Assembly: GCA_958510875.1 (NCBI GenBank)
Contig: OY294070.1
Span: 19,397,631 to 19,461,630, forward strand
Direction: 5' to 3'
Length of the DNA stretch: 64,000 nucleotides
From: Endomychus coccineus
Lineage: Eukaryota > Arthropoda > Insecta > Coleoptera > Endomychidae
Below, in pieces: positions 1 to 13,400 of the stretch. The stretch's first letter is position 1. Each line of letters begins with the position of its first letter. The notes under the pieces are model-generated. The model had not been told where the DNA came from and made no database searches. It saw only the letters and a program-made list of their open reading frames with translations. A program made the position numbers and the translations under genes.

Positions 1-735
1 GGGGATCTGATAATCTAATAGTTTGATGCAACCAAAACTCAAGCTTGCATCTTCTCCAGGAAGGCGGATCCCTCAATCCCTAATATGATAATGTCAGGTA
101 CAACTATTCCTATGAAGACTTCCATAACAATGCTCGGGATCACCACCAACAGCACCCTCTCATGTGACGATGATGTGAGGTCCATTGGTTTTCTATTCCG
201 TGTCAAGAGCTGCTTTACATCCTAGCAGCTCCTCATAATCTACAAAGCACAGATTCGACCTGTCCTGGAGTATTATTCACATGTTTGGATATCGGCTCCA
301 AAACGTACGCTGAAGCTTTTGGATTATATCCAGAAGAGAGCTATCGTTTGATTGATGATGTTACATTTACGAGATCATTGACCTCTATAACATGGTAGAC
401 AAGTGGGAGAGCTCTTCCTTTTCTATAGATATTTCCATGGTCGATGTTCATCAGCAATCTCGTCCGTTGTTCCACCACGAGATTCCAGATAGGCGGACTA
501 GACGAGCTCAAACTAGTCACCCTTTCACAGTCAAGCCCGAGACCTGTCAGAATTCATTTTTTTATCGAAGAGTTAAGTTGTGGAACTCTTCACCTAGTGA
601 GGTCTTTCCCTATGCCTCCAAACCTTCAAGAAAAATACGAATGCCTATCTCTTCTCCCAATATTTCACCGCTGGCTCACAAGATGTTCTTCCAACATTAT
701 AGGTTCCCTCTCGTGTAGTCAAAGCGTATAAAAAG
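1..735 (+). mobile_element. LINE family L-A, copy 1 (3' part of ORF2)
   Basis: The left 190 bp match 59875-60010 almost base for base (the AAGGCGGATCCC stretch and onwards), showing membership of the same non-LTR family. Reading in shifting frames gives the typical end of an insect LINE ORF2: a TRRAQTSHPFTV segment near 495-535 followed by LWNSSPSEVFPY near 575-615 (canonical LWN-x-LP-x-x-VFP). Several frameshifts and stops make it dead. The reverse-transcriptase core lies before the window or is missing. Confidence 0.8.
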
Positions 736-1239
736 TCCATTTTGCCATCAAGCAGGTGTTGTGGAAAACCGAATGTTGAATAAAAAGTTCTATCTTATGC
801 CGCCACACAAAGGCATTCTGAGATAAAAATTAGAAAAATTTCTTTCCAAGATATCGTCAAGGAACTTGATGACAAATAAATAGCTGCCTATTTTAAATTG
901 TCACGGTATAAAACTTCACTCAATCTCTTAATTTATACGTCGTTAATTATTTGCCTGAGTTGGTCATGAGACACAATCGTCACGTGGTCAAGGTCTTGGC
1001 CTGTAGTAGAGACGGCTATGGTGGCATCTTCAAGGAGGTATCACAACTCTCATGAACTTGCTAACTATCCCAGGTGGCACTAAAGTGAGCGACATCTACA
1101 GAAATTTATAAACTTTCTAACTGTTCCGGGATTCTAATACAACAATTATTGTTTAACGTTTTAACACATGATGTCATCCTCAACAAATTTATGAATCTCC
1201 TTGAGTGTTTCAGCTTTCAATAATATTATTTTATTTCAG
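736..1239. other. No gene recognised
   Basis: Mixed AT-rich sequence between the LINE tail and transporter exon A. It is intronic with respect to the transporter and may include the LINE 3' untranslated region. I see no reading frame or repeat I can name. Confidence 0.5.
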
Positions 1240-1425
1240 CTAGTATATTTGTCGTTGCCACACCCATTGCAGCACCCGTTAGTGGTATACTCATGGACTG
1301 CATTGGCCGTTTGCATACAGTGAAAGTAGCCGCTATACCAGGTATAATAGGATGGATCATCATAGCAACAGCTTATAACGTGCCTATGTTAATTATTGGT
1401 CGAGTTATCACCGGTTTCGCTTTTG
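1240..1425 (+). CDS. Transporter exon A (helices 2-4)
   Basis: Preceded by the acceptor TTATTTCAG and followed by donor GTAAGC. It enters in phase with two bases completing an upstream codon, reads through the D-x-x-G-R-x-x-T loop (MDCIGRLHTVK) and ends at GRVITGFAFG with one base of a split codon. Because it begins mid-protein, at least one more coding exon must lie upstream; none is seen in 1-1239, which is LINE sequence and unrecognised DNA. Confidence 0.88.
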
Positions 1426-4400
1426 GTAAGCATCTAATTCTTTTTGGGAGAAATCAAGCAAAAGTGTGAACAAAAAAAAATGACAAATAAAAAATATATG
1501 CAATGAATTCGTTTTGAGCAACCACTGATCTGGTGTATATAAGCTATTCAAACAAAACTAGATTCATGTCCGGACCAGACCGATGTCACAACTGCAGGCG
1601 TTATTCCAATCTTCTTACTTATTTTATTTATTATATTCATGTTTCATTTGTATACAGGCTGGTCCAGATTATATCATCAGGATTTCTCCAGCCACTAGTT
1701 CATCGAAAAATAAAGGTAGTTTATATAATGTACTATGGTCGAATTTTGTTTCCTTTTTGATGTACAGGGTGTTAAAGAAAATTAATTATTTTGAATAATT
1801 TGTTATAAATTAATAATGAAAAAAGGTAGCTTCCTGAAATGTTGCACAAATCTTTTTCTTTGTATTCTTCATTGAATAGTGGTTGTAATTATTTTCTTTA
1901 CAACACAGAGGCGGAACAACGGGTTTCCTCAAAAACATATTATTCAATAAAACGTACGCCACTGTTTTTTTAGAACATCAACTGCAGAGATGATTTGCCA
2001 TTCAATTTAGAACCTTTTTTGTATCTTACAATTTTTTGATAACTCAACTCAAAACAAAAAAAACTCAAAAAAGAATCATGTGACCAATTACTGAATTTGT
2101 GAATAAAAGACTTATCCACATAGTTCAAAATAAATTTATTTTGCTTAACAACAATATTAAGCATACTTCTAATATCAACTAGACAAGATTCACAATTAAA
2201 TTAAGTAATGTAAGAACTGTTCGAAATGGGAACCATTTTGCTGGATGCACAATCGACAGCGTCTTTTGATGGAATGGTTTAAAATTAGTGAAATATTATT
2301 ATTAATATTTGCATAAGCATTCTGAAATTCAAGGAGTAGTTCCTCCCGGGTAGGCACTGGGATCGCATAGACGGTATCTTTAAGATAACTCCATGGATAA
2401 AAATCTAATGGAGTTAAATCTAGTGATCGCGGAGGCCAAACAACGGGACCCCCACGACCAATGCATTGTCCCACAAATTGTCTATCAAGCCACTGACGAA
2501 CATTTCGGCCAAAATGAGCTGGGCATTCATCAAGTGGGAACCAATCTTGCCTTCGCATAACAAGAGGAATTTCCTCCCACATATTAAGACTCTGTCTTCG
2601 AAAACTAAGGCGGTCCGGTAGTATGTAATGGCCAAAGAGATTGCCATTGTAAATCCCGATGCAAACATTAATACTAAACTCGTTTTGAAAATTATGTGGC
2701 CCGGTTTCGTGGCGGTTTTCATGAGCCCACACATGTTGATTGTGGAAGTTACCTATTCCTCTTCGAGTAAAACATAACTCGCCTGTCCATAAAATATTGT
2801 TAATGAAATTCTCATCATTATGATCAGCTTCGAAAAGCCAATGACAAAATCTCATTCTGCGATTTTCATCTCCTGGATGCAATCCCTGAACTGGTTGTAG
2901 ATGGAAAGGTCGTCTCCATACTCGTAAACTAGTTGTTTTCGGAATTCTAAGAGTTCTCGAAACTATTCTCTGACTTGTTCTAGGATCTATGTTGAATTCA
3001 AGCAAGATGCGATTGTTTCTTATTACCTCGTTGGCGATACGATGATTGGAATTTCTAGGTGTAAATTTCAATCCTTGAGTAACAAATTGACGGTGCACAT
3101 TTACAAATACATTATATTATGGCTATCGTCTGTTTGGAAATCGCAAGCGATATTGTCGAGCTGCAGCAGCCCAGTTTCCATCGCAAAATCCGTAAACGTA
3201 ATGCATGTCCAACCTATTCTTGATTACAAAAACGAAAAGGCATTTTAATAATTAAACTTACGTGCACAATTTTTATAATTCAAACGTAACTTATTTTCTT
3301 AGATCACTCATGGATTGACAGTAACAAGTTATGCCAAAATGCAAATTGCAAACTGTCTAAGGTTGATTTAGAAGTGAAATGTATGTTGTTGTTTGGATTT
3401 GTTTATTTACTATGTTTATTTATTATTTATATTTCATAACTGATATTAATAACGAAAATAAAAAGCCTCAAACATGTGTAAAAAGGAAAATTAGCGCGCT
3501 TTTAAAAAAATCAGAATTTTTGTAATACGAAAAAACATAAGTGATAATGCTTAAAGTTTTTTTTTGTTTTAAGTTGAGTTATCAAAAAATTGTAAGATAC
3601 TAAGGTTCTAAATTGAATGGTAAATCCTCTCTGCAGTTGATGTTCTAAAAAAACAGTGGCGTACGTTTTATTGAATAATGTATTATTGAGGAAACCCGTT
3701 CGCACGCCTCTGTGTTGTAAAGAAGAATACAAAGAAGAAGGTATGTGCAAAATTTCAGGATACCTTTTTTTCATTATTAATTTATAACAGATTATTTAAA
3801 GTAATTCATTTTCTTTATCACCCTGTACATCAAAAAGGAAACAAATTTCGACCATAGCTATTATACCAACTACCTTTATTTTTTGATAAACTATTGGCTG
3901 GTGAAATCCTGATGATATAAACTGGATCACCCTATATATACGTATACACGTACAGTTGATGACGCAATGATATTGTCATCATTATACATTTACTGGAGAC
4001 AGTTGATCAGTGACTTCATCGTCTAGTTCGTTCCACTGATTACCTCAAGAGCGAAACAGCTGTCTGGAACTGATAGACGTGTTGCCACTGTTCAACCTAG
4101 AGAACCGAGACTTTGTCTAGTTTTCAATATATCGCCTGAGCCGAATATTAGTTATGGATAACAATTGAATTTCTTTAGCTTTGGGCACCGGACCAGCTAT
4201 CGTTTACATCACAGAAATAGCAAGAGCTGACATGAGGGGATCATTACTGTCTTTAGCTCCAACTATAGCATCTCTAGGTAAGTAGTGGCTAGTTTTTTTG
4301 TTCTACTTTATTCAATTAACAAAAGGGAGGAAGCGATATGATGTAGAAATATTTTTCTCCTTCAAAATTAATCATTCATGAGCTATCGATCCTTTCAGGT

Positions 4401-7400
4401 ATGGTACTTACCTTTTTGAAAGGATGGTTTATTGGATGGAGATACATAGCTTGGATGAGTATTGCCTACACTGCTGTTCCTTGTATGTTAACATTTTTAA
4501 TTCCGGAGAGTCCTGCTTGGTTAGTGTCCAAAGGACGAAACGCAGACGCCTTGAAATCATTAGATTGGATAAACAAGTACCAACCACAACCAGAAAATAA
4601 GGTAGGCTTCCACTTTCCTTTCAACCTCCTCACTTTTTTTGTTCCATATGGCGATAATTCAAGGTTAACCATAATGATAGGTTAGGTTTGAATGAAAGCT
4701 TGCTACATATTATGACATGAATCAACTTAGCATTGATTTTCGACAAATATCGAGGCAATATAGTTGTAATCTGAAACAATTGCACTAACGACAACATTTG
4801 GAAATTATCTTTCTCCGTTATTCTTCACAACCATATCTTTCGATTCACAAGATATGTCGATTGTCCATTTTTCTTGGTTCCTTCAACTTCGTAAGTTTAA
4901 ACTGTCAGGATTGTACTATAGTTGAAGGATTACTTACGGAAGAGTTATAACTCTCTCAGGAAAAGAAGATTGATAATAAAAAGCAAGATACTTCATGTTA
5001 AAATTTTGATCAAAAAGAGATGATATTTAAGCCTCAAAATATCGTTTCCTTTGACGTTCCACAACGGCAGCAGATGGAATATAATATGTGTTCTATTTTA
5101 TGAATAAATTTATAAAAACTGTTTCACAGAAGACAAGCACCTACATTCTACATCTCCAAAAAGTTGGTATTATATAGTAAAAACTTTTAATAATAATTTA
5201 TTCTGAAATTCGATTTGGACAGCAAGTTTTGCTTTAAAAAAGATGGGAATTACACATATCGGGTGTCCCATTTTAATCCGCCAGTAGCGATAATTCTGAA
5301 ACATTGCATTGAATCAAAAAGTGTTCCAAATGAAAAGTTAATGGTTCTGAGGGGGACATCTGATGCCGTAGACTTTGCCCCCCCAGCCCCCCAAGGGGGG
5401 CGGGAACAGGGGGCAACTTTAAAATCTTAAATGGAAACCCCTATTTTTTATTGCAGATTCTGATAGAGGGTTAAAAAGTATGTAAGTTTTATCCGAAACA
5501 TTTTTTTTATTGGTCGAAAGGTGGCGCTGCAAATGTAAAAATTAGGTTTTTTGTCAATTAAATTGCGAAAATCGTCACGTAATTAACTGCTGGAACCACA
5601 TCGTCCTCCGGGTACGCAAATCGACTTCTTCTAGCAGCACAGGAAGATCGTTCTGGAGAAATTCCAGGTACCTCGCGCCATTTAACGTCCTGTCGAAGAA
5701 GAATGGTCCGATTATCTGCGAGCCGAGAAGTCCACACCACACGTTGACACTCCATCGCTGCTGTGCGTTCACTTGTCGAACCCAGTGGGGGTTTTCAGCA
5801 CTCCAATAATGGGCATTGTGGATGTTGACGAATCCGGTATTCTGGAAAGTGCACTCGTCGGAGAACAGGACTCGGTGGAAGAATAAACGGTCGCGGTCGA
5901 TCTGCTGCACAGCCCAGTTGCAGAAACCCACACGATTGGCGAAATCATTTCCATGAAGTTCTTGAACGCGCATGATGTGATACGGATGGAACTTTGCCGC
6001 GCGGAGTAACCGTTGAGCCGTCGATTTCGGTATGCCGATTTCTGCCTGGATTTCTCGGAGACTGATATGGGGATTGAGGTGTACAGCTCCAAGTATGGCG
6101 ATGGTGCGGGGGTCGTCATCCACAAGATTCGCTCGAGGTCGGTGTCGTTGTAGGTGACCTTGGCGCAAACGTTGTTCCAGCCCTCGCATTGTACTGCGAG
6201 ACGGACACCGACGATCCGGGAATCTTTGGCGATACAGTTCTACTGCATTGGTGTAATTGTTCAGCGACTCTCCAATGACTTTTAGGATGTCCACAATTTC
6301 GGTCGGTGAGTAGTCCATGATTACTCAACGACTTGGCTTTGCGTACTGAACTCATTTTTAAAAACTAAATTTAAAAAAGGAATGAAAATAAAAAAAATCC
6401 AAGAAATCATTTGAATGTAAACACATTTGAATGTAAACAAAACAATCAAGTGCGACGTTAAAAATGTACAATTTATGCACGTCCGAGCGTTGTGTTTACT
6501 TCACGCAGCCCAGTATTCTGCGAAACGAAATTCTCCTAATTTGTTAAAACTTCACTCGGTAAAATAAAGTCTTAAGTAATAATAACAGTTAATTACGTGA
6601 CGATTTTCGCAATTTAATTGACAAAAAACCTAATTTTTACATTTGCAGCGCCACCTCTCGACCAATAAAAAAAATGTTTCGGATAAAACTTACATACTTT
6701 TTAACCCTCTATCAGAATCTGCAATAAAAAATAGGGGTTTCCATTTAAGATTTTAAAGTTGCCCCCTGTTCCCGCCCCCCTTGGGGGGCTGGGGGGGCAA
6801 AGTCTACGGCATCAGATGTCCCCCTCAGAACCATTAACTTTTCATTTGGAACACTTTTTGATTCAATGCAATGTTTCAGAATTATCGCTACTGGCGGATT
6901 AAAATGGGACATCCTGTATACAGGATGTCCTCGAACTGCGTGGCTAAAATAAAACCGAAGATTCTTTGATTCGAGAAAAATTTGATGAGCCTTTTTACTT
7001 TTGCCTCAAGTGTCTTGTTTAGCCGGTAGAGGGCTTCAAAGTTGCAAAAATAATTTTGTTTTTTCGGTATAACTTGATAACGTGATGGAGGACTTTTACA
7101 ATATTTGGCAGGTGAGTTACTGTCAATAATAGCCGTTTTTGAGAGCGGAGCATAGAGCCTTAGAGACCATACAAATGGCTCAAACTTGAGAATGTAACGA
7201 GAAAAGAGTCCAGAACTTTTTTGTGGTCGATGTAATTCACTCGATATTTTTTATGTAGATAGCTTATCTAATTTGAAAACTTTTCTTACTCTTAGAAAAT
7301 TTTGATAGAATCAACGGATTAGCTTGAAAAAATAATTTTCGAGTCTCCAAAATTTTGGCTTACTAATTTTACTTGATTAAAATACCTTAGTTGCCTTTGC

Positions 7401-10400
7401 TTTTCTAATGTCATTTTGGCATTTGGAGAATTTATTACAGTTTTTACTTTGCTTTCCGTAAAAATTTTATAAAATTATGGCTCAAAATTTCACTAACACT
7501 GAAATGGTTAATATCTCGGTAAAACACGAATAATAAAAACAATAGAAATGGGGAAACGATGTGATTATTTAGGAAAAACAAATGCTAAATTAAAAGAAAC
7601 AACAAAACTTTTTGGGAAATCGCTAAGGCATCAATTGTTCGAAATCTTGCCCATTTTCCTGAATACACAAATTAATTCGTTTCAAGAAATTGGATTGAAC
7701 TCTGGCTAGTACTTCAGGATCATTCTTCAATAAATCCGCTTCATGATTAATTCGTTGCAACAATTCCTCTCGTGTGTTTACTGGAGCTGCATAAACTTTC
7801 GACTTCAAAGCGCCCCATAGAAACAAGTCGCAGGGCGTCAAATCAGGGGAGCGGGCCGACCAGTTCACTGGTGCATCGTGTCCTCTACCTATCCAGCGAT
7901 CTGGATATTCCGCATTCAAATGTCGCCTCACAGCTAATGTGAAATGAGGAGGTGCACCATCATGGATAAACCAGGCCACGACGAATGTGTAAGGGCAAGT
8001 CTTCCAACAGTTCAAGTAGCCTTTGTTCCAAAAAGTTCAAGTAGTTCTCCCCGTTCAATCGATCGGGTATAACGGTAGGGCCAATAATAAAGTTATCCAC
8101 AATTCCAACCCAAACATTGATTTTAGTTTGATTCTGAAAATATGTTTTTTCCGTTTCATGAGGATTTTCATCAGCATAGAAATGTTCATTATGGAGGTTA
8201 AAAAGACCACATCTCGTGAAAGTATCTTCGTCCGTGAACAGAATTCTTCTACAAAAACTGGACAATAAGCCGACAGAAATCTAGCCGATGACCTGGATCC
8301 ATGGGCAATAAGTCTTGAACTGTTTTAATATGATGGGGATACAACAGTTCTTCTTCCAGTACATTATGAACTAATGATTTTGAGGCTCCAATACGAAGTC
8401 CCAAACGTAGTGTGCTTATCCCAGGTTCAGTTTCAACCGCTTCCAGTATCACTTCTTCGAGCTCTAGTGTCCTTCTTGTCCGTCTGCGTCCAGTTTCTCT
8501 GCGATTTGCTTCAAATTTGCCAGTTTCGCGAAGGTTTGCCGATTTGGAATTCTGCGATGCGGATATCTTTCCCTTCTCCGGCCATTGCAACGACAAAGTC
8601 CATAAATCAATAACATATCAACCATTTCAGTGTTGATGGAATTTTGAGCCATAATTTTATAAAATTTTTACGGAAAGTAAAGTAAAAACTGACAGTTTTG
8701 AGAATAAATTCTTCAAATGCCAAAATGACATTAGAAAAGCAAAGGCAACTAAGGTATTTTGATCAAGTAAAAGTAGTAAGCCAAAATTGCAGAGACTCGA
8801 AAATTAATTTTTTCAAGCTAATCCGTTGATTTCATCAAAATTTTCTAAGAGTAAGAAAAGTTTTCAAATTAGATAAGCTATCTACATAAAAAATATGGAG
8901 TGAATTACATTGACCACAAAAAAGTTCTGGACACTTTTCCCGTTACAACCTCAAGTTTGAGCCATTTCTATGGTCTCTAAGGCTCTGTGCTCCACTCTCA
9001 AAAATGGCCATTATTGACAGTAACTCACCTGCTAAATATTGTAAAAGTTCTTCATCACGTTCTCAAGTTATACCGAAAAAAGACAATTATTTTTGCAATT
9101 TTGAAGCATTCTACCGGGTAAACAAGACACTTGAGGCAAAAGTAAAAAGGCTCAACAACTTTTTTTCGAATCAAAGAATCTTCGGCTTTATTTTGGCCAC
9201 GCAGTTCGAGGACACCCTGTACATGACGTTTGGCAATTTTACGGGGTAGCACATAGAATCTCCTGAACTTCTACTTTTGAATTTTGCCAGAATTCTACTT
9301 TCTGTAGACTGACATTCTTATGTTTCTCTGCTTCAAGTGTATTAAACCACGTATTTAAATGCCAAAAAAATACTTAATATGAAAGTTTTATCACTAACAA
9401 CCTATTTCATTTGCCTACTCTGCAAAATGGTTGAATGTTGAAGGCTTAATTAGAGAATCAATTTCTTCTGTAAATCAGACAGTCGATTAGTTCTTTGAAC
9501 ATCTTCTTGTTATCAAGCAATGAATCAAAACAGGGACGGACAAATTCAGATCACTTAGACCTCTTGATTGGGCCCATTGTGCGACCTTTGATATACAACT
9601 CAGTCCAACAGGCCTAAGGCAGCGCCGAAGGCATTCTGCATGAACTGATATCTATTTATTATGACCTCAGGAGGCATGTATGCGCTGTCGAGATGTTGTA
9701 GTCTAAGAGAAGACAGTGCTGGTAATTCCGCTAGGATATGAGAGTCAGTTTCGTACGCCTCTCCGCATCTACTACAACCTGGGTCTTCAACAATGCCAGT
9801 GTTATGCCTCTTCTGCTCATAGAGAGAAGGATTTCGAGCGTTTGGGCGACAACTCCGCAATGTGGAGTTTTGCCTCCCTCACCCACTCCGTCAAACCGAA
9901 AGCCACTGTCTATCCAGTAGGTCTTTGAGGGCGTGGAGCCCAGTGGTCGATGAGATTCCGATCGTTGGCTCGGGTCCAGGAGGCTTTAGGGAACCCCGTT
10001 TGGCCAATTCATTGGTCACTTTGTTTCATTTCAGGTCAGAGTAAGTTTGTTCCTTCCGGCTAATTCAAACAGGGTCTCCCTGCACCCCAAAACAAGTCTA
10101 CAAGTCACTATTTGGCAGCTCGGCTGTGAGTGCAGATATGAATCTGCCTACCTCGATAGTAGTCTCAGATTTCCCAGGGCACGGATTGCACAGGCCTGGG
10201 AAACGGTTACGTGATCACCTAGGCAGGTTCCTTCTGAGCGTGCACAAGTAGACTCGGGTACTTAGACTCTCTAGTCTAAGACCCGTCCGTGAATCACAAG
10301 AATAGCCCTGGAGGAAGTGGTCCGGAGTCCTTATTCCCCCAGTCCGTCCTCTGGGTTATGAGGAAGTCTGTTGTTAGGAACCTGACAGCAGGCTCTATCG

Positions 10401-13400
10401 CATCTTGCTTTAGTCGGAGCATCGGCAGCTTCCAACAGACCAATCCCAAATTTTGCCATGATCATTACACTGAAACTGCGTCCAGTTTATCTATAAATTT
10501 CAAATTTCTTCAATTTCTTTTTCAAATCTTTAATTAATAATATATGAGAATAGAATATTTGTTGTTATAAAAGGCAACATCAACAAAGTGGTGCCAATAA
10601 ACGAACATGAGCTGAAATTTGAAATATTTACATCATTAATAATGATTCTTGACCCAGGTATGAATTATATATAAAATTCTCGGGAAATAGATCACACTAA
10701 CACATATTATTATTTTCGCCTTATGTACGTTTCGGTCTCACGACCATCACCAGAAGACGGGATTTCTTAAAACTAATTGTATCAAGCACAAAGCGACGTG
10801 AGCATTTTTAATTGAAATTAATGCGATAAGGACGCTTTGTGCTTGATATAATTAGTCCTCTGGAGATGCCATGGGTTACCCACTGTCTCCAGTCATAGCT
10901 AATATCTTCATGGAAACTTTTGAGCAAGATGCTATTGACTCATCTGTTCTCAAGCCGAAATGTTGGTTTAGATATGTCGACACTTTTGTTATTTGCCAAC
11001 ATGGTCGGAGAAATCTTGTTCCCTTCCTCAATCATGTAAATTCATTACATCCCAATGTCCTTTTCACCATGGAAGTTGAATCGGAAGGTTCACTCCCGTT
11101 CCAAGATGTATCAGTTAGTCGACAGACTGACGGACATTCTGAGTATCAACACCCACTTACCGATAATTACCTCTATGGTCTTTCCCACCACCACCCTGCC
11201 CAAAAGCAATCTGCCAAAAACTCCTTGGTCCACAGAGCAGTCAACTTATCACAACCCCAATCCTTCAAATCAGAATTAAAACATCTTTCATCTGCCTTAT
11301 TATCAAATAATTTCTCCCATTATAATATTCAAAAAGCCTTAAAGTAATACACTGCGCTTAAAATTTCACCTGAGCCACAACCACCCCCCTATATTGAACA
11401 CATCGAATTTCCAAAATCCTTAAAAAACATAATATTTCTACTCGGTTTTCCATACTTCCAAAACCATCTCAGTTTTACAAACCTATCAAATATCACCTTC
11501 TTCCTTTTCACTTAGAATGTGTTTATAGCATTCCCTGTTCTTACAATAAGTCTACATTGGTGAAACAGGTCGTACAGTAGCTACTCGTGTGAAAGAACAT
11601 GAGCGCTGTAACTTCGTGACACCAGTAGATCTGCACTTGCGGAACACCAGTTTGATAGTAATCATCAAATCCTTTTAGAAAATACTAAAATCCTATCCCG
11701 AGCCCCAAACTTCTATCAGCGTACGTAAAGACCAAAATAATAAGGATATGTATTAGTTTGACCTATTTCCCAAGAATTTATATATAAAAGTATTCACATG
11801 AATAAATAGTAAAATGTACATAAACCACAATAATATTTACATAATTTTCAATTCATTCCCTCATCGATTGTTTTTTGTTCAGTCAACATCAGTTCTTCAT
11901 TGATATAAAAATTTGGGTAAATGCTTTTACTAGTAGCAGCACTTAAAATTTACAGACTGAATCCTTAGCAGAATTACAACTAGCCCAACTCCAGAAAGAA
12001 CACATGAAAAAACTAACGGCAGAAGCAAAAACTGGAGAAGGTTTCCTAGGAAAACTCAAAGGATTTCTCTTACCGACGGGATATAAGCCGATATTCATTC
12101 TATTTGGATTGTTTTTCTTCCAACAGTTCTCAGGAATTTATGTAATCCTTTTCTACTCCATCCAGTTTTTTGAGGTGAGTATGAACTAACTATTGTTGGT
12201 TTTATATTTTACACATTTCAGATGATAAAAATTGAACAGTTGTAGAGTATACCTGTTCTACGATAAAATCTAAAATATGGCTCCAAATGAACCTCACGCA
12301 AATATAAAAAAACTAATTTCGTCTCTGAGGAAATGTAACTCACACATAACACATAGAGCTTAAACAGAAGAATAATACACTACTATCTTTAAAAAAATAT
12401 CATAAACGCTGTTCACGTTAAGAAATACATGACGTCACTTGGTTATTTTTATAACCAAATCACTTCAACAATTTCCCTAAATAGCATAAAATAACGATTA
12501 TGCCTTCAGGTGCATTTTAAAATATTAAAAAAACTATAATTTCGCGCCCGAAATCTATTGTACCGACCCTCGCTTATTGCCGATAAATGAAATTCCGCGC
12601 TAGTTTTTTATGATGAAATTCGTTATAACTTGGAATTATGAAAGAATCTCCGTACGCTGTTCCAAACTTAAATAGCAGATGTATTTGTTCGTAATATGCG
12701 CCAAGATTTTTCTCGGTAGGCCCAAAATTTGGCCCGCTAGAGGCCCAAACACATTTATTAGGATAGCTTCATTTCTACCAAACCCAAATTGATCTGCTTG
12801 GACTTAAAATACTCGTTATGAAAACCTCTAATAGAACCTAGAATTTGAATTTCGTGAAAAATGTCTAACCTCAAAAAATTTGAATTTTTCGGTGGTCCAA
12901 AATATTCAAAATAGCGCCAAAGTTATGTCTTTGGACCAAAATGCTTGAATTTTGGATATTAGGTGCAGAATAATAAAATCTTTTGAATGAATTTAGTTTT
13001 AGATCGATTCATGAGTATTTCGTCTGAAACTCCTAAAAGACGGATTTTTTCAAAATGGCTGATTTTGGCGGCAAAAAATGAGGTATGGCAAAATACCAGA
13101 AACCGAAAGAAGAGAAATGAAAATACTTTTTTTCTTTTTTCACCGAAACAGAATATGAAAAATCAACTCTTTGACATATACTCAATTTGTCAATGTGGTA
13201 AAAACACACCAAATGGGCCCAAGACCTCGAATCGACTTCGGACCAGAGCCAAAAATTGCGTATTAATTTGTCCAATAATATTTTTTCATACAACCCAGTT
13301 TTGTCTCAAAACGCAATAAATCGAAAAATGGTCATTTTTGCGTCCAAACATTGAACATAGTTTTTCGAGCACAGGGTTAATTCAAATTCAAACTACACCA

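Larger units (their letters stand above)
10668..11795 (+). mobile_element. Penelope-like element P1, truncated copy
   Basis: Left repeat (minus sense, 10668-10790) starts TCTCGGGAAATAGATCACA and includes a decayed hammerhead motif. An overlapping plus-sense piece follows (10800-10855) and the reverse-transcriptase part runs from 10870. The 3' side carries GIY-YIG remnants and ends with the plus-sense pLTR end (GTACGTAAAGAC at 11721-11732, then CCTATTTCCCAAGAATTTATATATA to 11788). Inverted, overlapping pLTRs are typical of Penelope-like elements. Confidence 0.85.

Noticed and set aside
12987..13319. 110-codon plus-strand frame in the transporter intron
   Set aside because: Composition is low-complexity (lysine/asparagine/phenylalanine-rich) and no motif is recognisable; likely non-coding.
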